From Myxococcales bacterium UBA5297 (GTDB lineage Bacteria > Myxococcota > Myxococcia > Myxococcales > UBA5297), in assembly GCA_002408385.1 (NCBI GenBank), contig DHSB01000076.1:1-64000 (forward strand): a stretch of DNA of 64,000 nt. Direction: 5' to 3'. A program made the translations under genes and the position numbers. Position 1 is the stretch's first letter. The number at the start of each line of letters is the position of its first letter. This document shows, piece by piece, positions 1 through 12,200 of the stretch. The notes under the pieces are model-generated. The model ran no database searches. It had not been told where the DNA came from and worked only from the letters and a program-made list of their open reading frames with translations.

Positions 1-240
1 ACGTCGATCCGACTCGTCGCATCCACCTCGACAAGCCCGTCGACAGTAATATCCAGGTAGAACTTGCCCTCGAGCCCCTGCCCGGAATGCGTCAGCACCC
101 CGCCTTGCAGCACCCGCACGCTCGCGAAGTGGTGCGGGCCATCAATCCGCAGCGTTGAGCCGCGAATCACGATGTCCTTCCCGTCGAAGCTGAAGTCGGT
201 CATGCCGATGACATCGGTCGTCTCAGTCGGCTCCTCCGGG
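1..240 (-). other. Start of a probable parallel beta-helix segment in the giant protein (continues off the window)
   Basis: The last visible residues change character from Ig-like to short regular strands with phrases such as FDGKDIVIRGSTLRIDG, VRVLQGGVLTHS and LDITVDGLVEVDATSRIDV. These resemble the opening turns of bacterial right-handed beta-helix proteins. Only about 80 residues are visible, so the call is tentative. Confidence 0.5.
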
Positions 241-3200
241 AGAATCACCTCGACGCTGCGGACCGCGCTCCCCTGCATTCCCAAAGCGTCCTCGGCGACC
301 ACTTCAATCACCACCGTGCCCACCGCCGTCGGCGTGAAGGCAGCACTCACGGTTGTCCCTGAGCTCGGATTGCTCACCCTGGTACCCACGACGGAGCCGT
401 CAACCCGGAATTCGGCCCAGGCCAACGGGCTTCGCTCGTCAGACACCACCGCGCGAAGAATGGCTGCCGTATCGAGCACCAGGTATGGCGGAAGAACGAG
501 CGAGACCGCCGGAGGCACATTGGCAACGATGGAATAGGTGCGCGACGCCACGGCTTCGAGCGCGGCTCCGTCCTGGGCACTCGCAGCAACTACGAGCTCG
601 GCTGCCGCGGGAACGAGCACCGACTCGCACACCTCCAAGCACTTGCTTCCGCAACTCGTCGGCGTCCCCGACATGGCAACGCCCGCTACCTCGGCGGCGA
701 TCGACGCGACGCCGACATCATCGGTGGCGCGAGCGCAGATTCGGGACGTCTCTCCTTCGATGAGGCTGGCGACGTTTGGAGTTATCTGTAATGCCGGAGG
801 CTGCGACGTAACGGCAAAAGCAACCGTCTTGCTGGCGCTCAGGCCGATGTTGTCTATGGCCAGGGCCGAGACGACGATCTCTGGCAAGGCGGGAATGAAC
901 TTGTCGTCGCAGAGCTGCAGACACCCGGCACCGCAAGACGCCGGAGTCGCATCCATCACCACGCCCCCGACCTCTGCGACAAGCTCGGACACGGCCACGT
1001 CGTCATTTGCGCGGACGCATACTCGCGCCGTGACGCCCGCGTGTAGCGTCGAGTAGTTTGTCCATATCGACAGCGTCGTCGGGGCTTTGGTGACCGAATA
1101 CGTACGTGCGGCCTGCGACTCGAGCGAATGACCGTCCATGGCGCTCGCGCTGAAAGTAAGCGGAACGTCCCGGTGCACGAGCTCTGTTTGACACAGCTCC
1201 CAGCAACCGGCGCCACAGGAGACAGGTGGCCCGCTGAACGCCGCGCCGTCGAGGTCCGCGGTCATCTCGCTGATGTCATGTTCGTCCGTGGCTCGAGCAC
1301 AGAAGGTGACCGTCTCACCGGCTGCGATCGAGAGCCGATCCGGCATCAAGGCAATTTGCGGTGGCGGGTTTGGCAACAAGCTCGTCACGGCGCTGACGCG
1401 CACTTCTCGGCCGCGAGCGTCAGTCGCAATCGCCTCGAAATGGGCCGAGCTGCCACAGTCCATCATCGGAAGCCGAACGGCCGCGTTGAGAGTGGCCGTC
1501 TGCGACCTCGCGACTTCCGTACCGTCGAGGTGAAGCGCGAGCGATGCGAGATCGCCGTCCGGGTCGCTTCCCTTTACAACCACCTCTACGTATGAACCCT
1601 CGGCGGCATATTCGGGCGGCCCAGCGCTAAACCACACCGTCGGCGGCTCGCCATCCGGCTCGACCGAATAGACATGCTCCGCACTCGACTCGCGTCCCGC
1701 AGCATCCTGCGCGACCGCTCTGAGCGTAACGGTGCTCCCTACCGAATCCTCGGGCAGCAAGAGCTCGTGGCTGAGGACGAGCGCTCCACCTGCTTTGTGC
1801 GCGCTCGCAACCCCGGCGCCATCTACCTCGAGCACCAGCGCGAATGCACCGTCATCCGATGCGCTGACCTTGACGCGGTTGACGAACGGCGCTGCACGCA
1901 GTTGGCTCGGCAAGCCTGTCGGTGTCGAAGGCGCCGCTTCATCCGCCTTGACCGTGATCGTCGAGTGGGCCGTCGCGCTTCGCCCTGCCGCGTCGACCAA
2001 CACTACGGAGAGCAGCTCGGTTGTCTCAGTTGCCAAGACCGGCAGGCGCACCATTCCCGTGAGCTGGCCGGGAGCCGCCGGGCTCTGACCGAGGGTTCCG
2101 AGCAGGCGCCCGCCAAAGCTCACGTCGGCGCTGAACGGCGCCGCGCCTCCGGTGCGGTTCACCGCGACGGTGATGACCTGCCCCGAGACGAACGATCCGC
2201 TCGAGGGAACCAGCCCGGCGAGCGAAGGAGCGTCGCTCGTCGCCGCTACCACCCTGACCTGTCGTGGAGCAGAAACGGCCTGAAGCCCGTCGTGCGCCCA
2301 GGCTCTCACCTGCACCGAGAAGGCAGAGCTGGGCACTGCCCAGCTCGGAATGCTCCAACGCGCGCTTGGTGCAGCCTCGTCCAATCGCAGCGCGCTGCGA
2401 CCATCGATGAGCAACTCAGCGGAATCATGCGCTACGCCAGAAATGCTCCCTCGCACGGGGAATGAACCGCCCGCGGGAAGCTCGAAACCAATCGCCGGCA
2501 GCGACAACTGTGCCGAGGGCGGCGCCAGATTCTCAGGGAGGGCGTAGACGAGGACGCCAGCAAGGGCGTCGGCGATGGCCACGTGGCCCGCTGCGACCAC
2601 CGCGTCATCTGCGCGCCTCGCCGGCAGGGTCTCCACTAGGACCGGGTTGCCAGCGTTCGCCAGATCCCACAACTCCACCCCTGCCCCGCCTTCGCTCACC
2701 AATGCGAGCCGACCAAACAGGCGGATGCGACGCACCGCTCCCTGCGTGGTCACCCGCGCCTGCTCCAACGGCATTCCCGAGGCGATATCGAAGACCGCCA
2801 GGCTGTTTGCGTTTCCAGCGACCGCAAACGTTCCGTCGAGGGCGACCGCGTCGACAGCCGCTGTCGAAGTCGAGCCGGCGAGCTCGAGCCTGCCGCCGGG
2901 CTGGACTTCAACGACGGCGAGCCCCGAGCTCCCGAGAGCAATGAGCGCCCGCTCACTGTCACCGGACACATCGACGGTGCTTGCGCCGAGCATCATCGAT
3001 GCCTGCTCCGACAATGCCGACAGCCGCGCGCTCTTGACCGCTCCGCCCGCGATGGCCCACAGGCGATCTGGCGAGACGGCGAAACGCTGGAGGCTTCCAA
3101 AGGCCGCAAGCGCGCTGTTCGACTGCACCACCAGGCTTCCGTTGGCCCTCTCGAGGTAGGCCTTCAGTGTCCCGCCATCGAGCACGTAGAGGCTTCGCTC

Positions 3201-6200
3201 GACGCGTTCGATTTGGCGGGCGTTCGCCATCGGGATCGAGCCGGCAACCGCCGGCATCGTGGGCGTGCCGAGATCGATCGAAGCGATTCCGGCGCTTCCC
3301 GCGGCGGCCAGTACACCGCGGCGGAACGTGCATAGTCCGAGGGGCATGTCAGTGAGGATCTGCGTGGCCATCGCGGTCTGTGCCGAGAAGCCAGCAGGAT
3401 CAGCGAGAGAAAGGAGCGAGACTCCCGCATCTCCAGCAGCAATGAGCACCCCTCCAGAGATGTCGAGCGCCCGAGCATCGATGCTCGCGACCGCGACCAT
3501 CCGTGGCTTGCGTGGATCCCTGATGTCGACGAGGCGCAGCCTGCCGTCCTCGCCAGCAACAAAGGCCATTCCATCGGCAACGGTGACCACGCGAACCGGC
3601 GGGAGGGCGACTTCACCGAGCGACGCACCCCTTTCACCCGTCCAGCTCCGGTCGGCAAATATCTTCAGCGACCGGTCCGTACCGACGACGACCAGATCTC
3701 CACTTCGTTCGACGGTCTTTGCGATCGCCGGCGCGACGCTGACCGCATAGGCGTTGAGCGCGCCCCCGGAATCCCAGTCTGCGTAGTAAGCCGTGCTTCC
3801 CTTGACCCAACCTCCGGTCGCGCTGCTCCCGAGAACGCCGTCGCTGAGAGCAGTCGCTCGCGGAACGTCCGGAATCGCAGCGTCTATCCGGTAGACCTTC
3901 GTCTCGCTCGAAGCGAGAACCGCGCCAGCAGCCGAAGCCACCGCCTCAAAGCTGCCGGCGAGCTGCCCGATGCGTCGCGGAGCGGTGGGGTCGCTGACGT
4001 CGACGAGCACCAGACCACCGGCTCCGAGCGCGACATAGGCGACCTGCCCCTGAACGACCACCGAGCGCGCAACGGTCGCGGTCGGGTACGAGCCGACTGC
4101 GACGAGAGCAGGCACATCGCCTCGCGAAAGCTCTCCAATCACAACTCCACCCGCGCCCGCTGCATAAAGATGGCTGCCGAGCACGAAGACGCTCTCGGTT
4201 CCGGCGAAGCTTCCGTCTGCAGGAATGCCCGCCTCAGGGAGCATCGGGGCAAGGATGGTACGCGTCGCTCGAGCCGTCGCGGTGTTGCCGGCGCGGTCGG
4301 TCGCGGTTGCCATGATCTCGAGCTCGGTGCCCGCGGGTGTCGCCTCGGGCACTTGGAACAGCAGCGATGAGCCTCCACGAGCGAGCTCGACACCACCTAT
4401 CCTGGCGAAGACCGCCGAGGATTCGATGGCGCCGCTGTCGGCAAGGTCCGCTTCGACAGCGACCAGCGATCCGGCCGAGACCTCCGAGCCCGTGGGCTCG
4501 ATGCTCAGGGCGAAAACGGGCGCTACAAGGTCGTCGACGACGGTGAGCACGAGGAAGGACGGCTGAGACGCTCGTCCCTGCTCGTCGACAGCCGTCGCCG
4601 CCACGGTCACGTTGCGCGCGCCGACACCAAGCGGCATCAGAAGCTCGGCCTCAAAGGGCGGAGCTGTGACGACCTGCTGCTCTTCTCCCTCGACGAAGAA
4701 GCGAGTTTCGCCCACGCCGTCTTCTGGCGTGACGGTCGCGCGGACCGCAACGAAGCTGCCTTCGTAGATTGGACCGCTCCCTATTCGCTGCAGCGAGAGC
4801 TGCCTGTCAGCCGAGGCACCCTCGCGCACGAGGATGGAGATTTCGACCGGCGCACCTCTCCTGCCTTGCTCATCGATAGCCACCGCGGTCAGGCCGACGA
4901 CGAGGTCGCCATCTACCTCGGGCGCGCTCAGCTCGGCGAAGAGGACCGGCGCCTGCGCGCTCACCGGAGTCGCAGCACCAAAGGCCAACTCAATCTCGGC
5001 GACACGGGCAGGATCCCTCGCGATCGGCACCGCACGGAAGCGCCCGCCCTCGAAGACCTCAGCCGGCGCATCGATACCGACGAGCTCGGGTCCGAGCCCG
5101 TCGTCCACGAGCGCAATCGAAGCGCTCGCCTGCGCGAGGTTGCCTGCCATGTCTCGAACGACGAGCTCGACCGCCGCGTGGGCTCCCGAGACAGGAAGGT
5201 CGATGAACGCGGGCACGTCGCTGTCGAGAAGCCCGACGGTCTCGCCATTGAGCCTCAGCTCGGCCGTGTAGGCATCGAGCGGATCCGAGCCGTCAGCGAT
5301 CGCCGCCCCGAGCGCCACGCGCGCTCCTGGCGCCGCCGAAGAAACGGGCGCGAGGGTCACCACCGGAATACCGCTTCCGCGCTCCAGTTCCAGGCGCACG
5401 ACTCCCTGGGAGGTTGCGCCGAAGACCTCTGCACCCGATATCGCGAGTGGGCCCGCCAGCGCCGGGAAGAGTCCTGCGCTGCGCGGCGCGTTCCTCGCTT
5501 CGAAGACCAGGAGCCCTTCGTCGGTGCTGGCGAAGAGCCAGGCGCCGTGGCGAGCCAGAGACCGCGCAGGAGAAGGCAGGGGCTGCGTTCCTTCGAGGAG
5601 GAACGTTCCAGCCTCTCGGCGATAGCAGGCGACCTCGGTTCCGGCCACGCACGCGCGACCGCCTCCCATCGCCACGACGAGAAGCGCGGACGAAACCTCT
5701 CCGGAGCTGATCTCGGGCGCCGACGCGAGCAGCGAGCTCTCGAGCTCGATCAGCTTGCCGCCAGCGACCGTGAGGAGCCGATCCGCGTCCGTAGCGAGAT
5801 GCTTCGCGGGGCCAAGAGCCAGGCGTGAGGCGAAGGTGCCGTCTGCCGCGCGAAGCTCCACCCCCTCGTCGGTGCCGACGGCCACGCCGCTGTGGAGGGA
5901 CGCCAGGCACGTCGGCTCCCTTCGCAGCGCGATGGTGTGCTCCAGGCTCAGCGTCGGCAGGGAGAGGAGCTGAAGCTCACCGACGCCATTGGTCGCCAGC
6001 GCGACCCACGCCGTGTCGCCACGCAGCATCCCGGCAACAGGACGACCGTCGAGCCGGGTGCTCGAGAGCAGACTTCCGTCGCGCGCGCGCAGCTCGACGA
6101 GAGCGCGTCCACCGCCTTCGTCGGTGACGACGAGGAGCCGGTCACCTTGAACCTCGACCACCGTCGGCCCCCCCGAGGTCGCCGTGTCGGCGAGGAGAGC

Positions 6201-9200
6201 TGGCGCCGCCCGCGCAAAGCGAGCGAGCGTCCCGTCGCTCTGGGCGGTCCCCTCGCCGCCCCCGGTCGCCAAGGCGGTCGCGGTGATGGACACGGCCGAG
6301 CCCTCGGAGACGAACGGCAACTCGAAGCGCGCCCCACCGAGCTCGCTCTCGCCTACCGGGTTCTGGTCGACCGAAAGCAGAATCTGGCCAGTCGCGGTCA
6401 GGTCCGTGGCTGCCTGCACTTGTAGGCTGGAGCCGCCCGCGAAAAGCGGTCCTGCCGGCAGGGTCTCGAGCGAGACAACTGGAGAAGCGAGCCCGTCGTC
6501 GGTGATAGTCACCGCCCGGAATACCGGGGCGCTTTCGGCGCCGGCGCCATCGACTGCGAAGGCACGCGCCAGGATCACGCGCGGCTCGCCAGGGACGCTC
6601 GGCGCGATGAAGGTGGACCGCCACGGCGGCGAGGTCACCGTGACCTCGTCGCTTCCCAGCGCGAGGATGACGCTCGAAATCCCGGCGCTCCCGGTCGCAT
6701 CCGCCTCGACCTCGACCTCCTCGCCCTCGACGAAGCTGAGCGCGGGCCAGGCGGGCTTGGTGATGCTCACGAAGGGAGCGTCGCTCGCTGGCTCAACGGT
6801 CAAGCTCGAACTGGCGCTCCCGGTGTTGCCACGCGGATCGCGCGCTTCGATCGACAGGAGCACGCTGGTGGGCGCCGCCGTCGCCGGGGCCTTCCAGACC
6901 ATGGTCCAGGGCGGCTCGCTCTTCTGGCCGAGCTCTACTCCGTCGGCGAGGAAGCGCATCGAGACCACGCCGTTGGCGTCCTGAGCAGAGGCCCGGAGCT
7001 GCACCTCGGCCCCGGCCACCACCTGCGCCGCGGCTGCCGGGGTCAGAAGAGCAACCGACGGTGCGGTCGCATCCTGGGAGATGGTCACGATCACGTGCGA
7101 AGCCGCCCCCGGCAGGTCGGCATCGTCGAGCGCCTGGATGCTCAGCTCATGCTGGGTCGTGCTCTCCACGGGTCCCAGGTGCAACGAGTACGAGAGCGAG
7201 CCCGAGGTGCTGCTGAAGGTCTTGTGCGCGATCGTGCGCCCGTCTAGACGCAGATCGATGGTCCTCAGCCCGTGGTTGTCGGTGCAGCTCGCGAGGAGGT
7301 CCAGCGTCGCGCCTTCTTCGGCCGAGACCTGGGCGACCGCTGGCTTCACGAAGCTGCAGCTCGGCGGCGTGTCTCCGACGACGTTGATGACCACCTGCAC
7401 CGGGTCGCTCTCGTTGCCGGAGAGGTCTCGACCAACGGCGACCAGCCGCGAGGTCTGCCCGATCGCAGAAGCGGGCCAACGGTAGGTGAAGTGCCGAGGA
7501 TTCGATGTGCTGCCCACCGGCGCCACCGCGGCGCCGTCGATCTCCAGAGTCGCGCTGCCGGCGCTGCCAACCGCGTCGTCGGTGACCGTCGCCACGATGT
7601 CCCAGTCGACCTCGACCGCGACCTGCATCCCGTCGGTGACCGGCCCGAGCCCAGCTATCGCCAGCGCCACCTGCGGCGGGACGACGTCGCGCGTGCGGAA
7701 CTGGCGCGACGCATTCACCGGGTTGCCGGCCAGGTCGGCTATGCCTGTCGCCACGAGCAGATAGTCGGTCGTGGAGAGAAGGGGTTGGGACGGCGTGAAG
7801 AGAGCGCTCGTGCCGTCGGGACCTGCCGAGGCGATGCCAGGGACGGGCACGCCTACCTGCTCGAGATGAAGCGCAGACACCGAGGAAGGCTCGATCGGCT
7901 CGTCGAACCGCACGGTCAAGACCGCTTCGAGCGGAACGTTGCTGTTTCCAAGCTGAGTCATCGGCTCCCAAGCAATGACCTTGGGGGCGACGAGGTCGGC
8001 ACGCTGTACCGCGGCCGCGACCAGCAGCGGCGGCGAGCCGGGCTGGACAATCCGCAGAGCGAGCTCGCCCGCGGGGCCCGAGGGGACACGCAGCTCGAAG
8101 CTGCTCGGCGTTATCGCCCGGAGGGAGACGACGGCGCCGTTGAGCATAGCGGTCAAGCCGCGGGTGAAGCCGCTTCCTTCGATGAGCACCCAGCCACCAT
8201 CGAGATGGACGACCGGCGGCGTCACTGCGCTCACAGTCAGGGGCTCGATGTAGGTGAAGCCACCGAGGAGCTCATGGCTCTGTCCGGCCGCGTTCTCGAC
8301 CCGAACCCTTGCCGGGCCCGCGGCCTCGCCGGCCGGGGCGGAGACGACGAGCACCGAGGGCGAGGGCGCCTGCGTCAGCTCAGCGGGCTTGCCCCCTATC
8401 GCGACCGTCGTCGTCGCGTCGAAGCCCTCGCCCACGACCGAGAGGGTGTAGCCGCCGGAGAGCGCTCCATGATCGGGCGTCAGCGAGTCGACTCGCAGCG
8501 GGGACGCTGCCACGCTCCCGATGAAGGGGAACGTCCAGGGCGCCGTGGCGTCGCCTCCCACGTACGGCACCGGAGCGAAGGTGACGCGAGCCAGATAGAA
8601 CTGCCCTGGCACCAGGGCCGCGGACGGAAGGAGCTGCACCGTGGACCCGACCACGCTCCTGGTCCCCGAGACAGGGCCGAGAATTTCCACGCCGGTGTCT
8701 GCGACACACTGGGCCGGCAGCCGCTCGGATAGCGTCACTGACACGGGCATTCCCTGCCCGAGTCCCTGGCCGGGAAGTGGCTGGCTTGCCACGGGCACCG
8801 GATAGGGAAGCCGGAGCAGGTTGGTCTCGTAGCCTGCAACCACCGCCACCGCGTTGACGAGCGCCGCGCTGTCGCCGCGCTCCGCGGCCCAGGTACGCGT
8901 GAGCAGGCCGTCGCTCGAATCGATCCACCACACGCGGTCGGAGCTCCCGGCGAGCAGCCATGGACCCGCCATCGCTACCGAAAGCACCGCCGGTCCGCCT
9001 GAGCTCCACGAGCCGACCTGCTGCGGGTAGCTCGGGTCGCTGGCGTCGATGAGGATCAGCCTGGCCCCCGCCGCGACCGCAAGCATCGAACCCTGGGCCT
9101 CGAGCGCCCGGGCTCCGTTAGGAAGGTCGGTCAGGCTGCCGACAAGCCCCAGCGTGCCGTCGGTCAGGCTGCGTAGCTCGAGCGTCGAGCGACCCTGCTG

Positions 9201-12200
9201 GTCGGCGAGGAGCGCCAGGTCGTCATCGACGACCGCCAGTGCGCGGATCACGCCCTGGCTGACGTAATCGACAGCGACGACCTGGAGGGCTCCGGAGACT
9301 TCACCCAACAGCACCAGCTCGTTTCCGTTGGCGACAGCGACGTAGGCAGAACGCTCATTGGCGGCAATGCCGGTCAGCTTCGTGCCCGGAGGCCCGACCA
9401 GCGGGGCGTCGAGAGCGATAAGGTCGCACTGGGCTCGAGGCGCCATGCCACATCCGCCAAGCTCATAGCGCACGACCTGGTTCTCACCAGCGACGTAGGC
9501 CTTGGTGCCGACGACCGCGATCGCGCTCGCAGAGTCTGGAGCAGCCGCCTCGCCGACCAGCATCGGGCTCTCGGGAACCGACAGGTCCCAAGCCTGCACC
9601 CATCCGTCTCGAGCCACGAGGAGCGCGTTGCCCGTCGAGGTGAGCGCTTTGGCCGAACCGGAGAGCTCGTGGACACTCGCCAACGTGAAGGTGAAGCCGG
9701 TCGCGGCCTCATCCGAGATCTCGCCCTGCGGCGCGGCGGTCGCGACCTCCACGTCAACGACGCCGGTTACCTCGTCGGGAACCTCAACGAGCAGCGAGCC
9801 GTCGGAGTCCAGCGACACGTCGCGAGCCGGCACGCCCTGGAAGAGCACCTTCGAGCCCTCGAACAACCCGCGACCCCGAATCCGGATGCGCTCGCGGCTC
9901 GAGAACGGCGCGTGGTCGGGCTCGATGGCTTCGATTTGGGGAGGAACGAGGTAGCGATACCCGCCGTGGCGCATCCCTGAGAGCTGGCTTGGATTCGCGA
10001 CCTCGACAGCGGCCGCGCCAGCGCTTCCGGCGGGCGTAAGGACCGTGATCCGTCGGCCCGAGGGCTCGACCTCGAGCACGGTAGCTTCGCTGCCGCCCAT
10101 GCGCACTGTGCAACCCGCGAGGAAGCCATCGCCCTCAATCGAAACGGGCTCGCCACCAGCCTCCAGCCCCCAGCTCGGCGAGGTGGAGTAGATCACCGGG
10201 GTCTCGGAACCTGCGAGCCGAGCGCTGCGGAAGCGCACCGAGGCCTCCGCGCCGAGCATCCCGCCCTGCAGGTCAGCCAACCGGCTGCCGACGTGGATTC
10301 GGTAGGGCCTGTCGAGCGCGAGCGGAGCCGAGGGCGTCAGCACCAGCTTCCCGCCGCCCGGCGCCGAAGCGACACGGCGCGAGACCGCGACCTCAACGCT
10401 CGGATCCTCGTCGAGCAGCAGGCGCACCTCTCCCGCAGTGGAGGGATCGGGCAGGTCGGTCAGCAGCACCTCCACGGAGGCTCGAACGGGCGCAGTCACG
10501 CCCTCCCCTGGCACACTGCCGCGTAGCTCAAGGTGCTCGAGCGCGACCGAAGCGAGCGTGCCGGCGAGAAGGCCGGACGCTTCAGCGGCGTCGGTCAGCG
10601 GCATCTCGACCGGCCCGCCGGCGACGTCGAGCACGAGGGTACCGACCAACAGATGGCGCCCCATGAACGCGAGCGCCTTGGCGTCGCCCGTGACCGCCGC
10701 CGACTCGAGCCATGTCGGTGTCTGACCGACAGGCACGGAGAAGCGCTGAAGCTTGCCGCCGCCAGCGGCGACAGTGGCGATACCACCGTGGACCAGCGTC
10801 TTCTCCGCCGACAGCCAATCGCTCCCCAGCGGATCGGTGACCATCAGCGCGCCCGCCGGCGCTGGCGCCGACGGGTCGGCAATCTCGACGAGGGCCACCT
10901 GGCCGCTGCGCCCCAGCGAGACGAAGGCGCGGGTCCCCTCTGCGGTGACGTGGACGCCCGGAGCCGACAACGGAACCGACCCGACGATGGGCAGCGAGCC
11001 CTGACGCGCGTCGACGACGTAGAGCCGCGGCTCCGAGGCCTCGCCATTGGCCACGAGCAACCATGGGCCATGAAGCGCGAAAGCCTGAGCTCCACCGGGA
11101 AGCTCGCGCTCCGCGACCTTGAGAGGCTCGGGGGTCTCGCCGAGCCGATAGGCGGTCACGCCCAGGCCGTCTGCCACCAGCAACAGGTCACCGGAGACCG
11201 CCACGTCAACCGCCTCGCCGACGCTCTCGAGCGTGGTGACCAATGCAGGCTCGGCAGGTAGGGACACATCGACGAGCTTCACGCCACCCTGCCCCGCGGC
11301 GACGAAGAGCAGCTCGCCCTGCTTGACCAGCCGACGTGAGCCGCCGCTGCCCGGGAAGGTCAACCGCGCGATCTCGCGCACCGCGGTCGGCTCGCTCAGA
11401 TCGGCAACGAGCAGGCCGCCCTGCGAGGCGCGCCGACTGCGCTGGTAGACGGTGCCATCGGAGCCGACGATATCGGTCGTACCGCCGAGCGCCGCATAGC
11501 CCGCCTGACCATCGACGACAAGGTCGGCGACCGGTGGAGTCGAGAGCTTGGCCACCGCGCCTGCGCCGTAGAGGAAGGACTGCGGCAGCAGGTGCGACTG
11601 CCCGAGAAGCTCGACCCGGACATCCACGAGACCCGGAGGCCCTGGCGGTACGACAGCGAAAGCTGTCCGGCTGGTCGGGACGCGCACCTGGAAGGAGCCG
11701 GTCTGGCCAAAGGCCACCGCCATCCCTGGCGCGAAGCCGTCGCCGCGCAGCTCGACCGCGATCCCCCCGGCTTGCCCGGAGCGATCTGGCGAAAGCGACT
11801 GGAGCCTGAGGTGGTCGCGATAGACGAAGCCGCCGAGCTTCACGGTGCGCAATCCGCTCGGGTCGACGACTTCGACCGCGGCCGGTCCAGCGGCCAGGCC
11901 GGCGGACGGCGGAACGACGATCTCGAGGGCGTCCGAGGCCGTCGCGGTCACCATCGCGGGGACGCCGCCGACGAGCACCCCGGTTCCTTCCCGGAAGCCG
12001 TAGCCGCGGACGATCGCGGGCGTCGACACGTCGACGAGGCCGCTGCGTGGCGTGATCGCATCGATAGTCGGCAGAAGGGCGCCGTCGCTCGCGACGACGA
12101 AGGTGGTGTGGACCGGCATCGCGAGCGGACTCGTCGCAAAGTCGGTGATTCCCTCCACGTCGACCCGGATGGTCTGACCCGGAATCAGGGGCAAAGTCGG

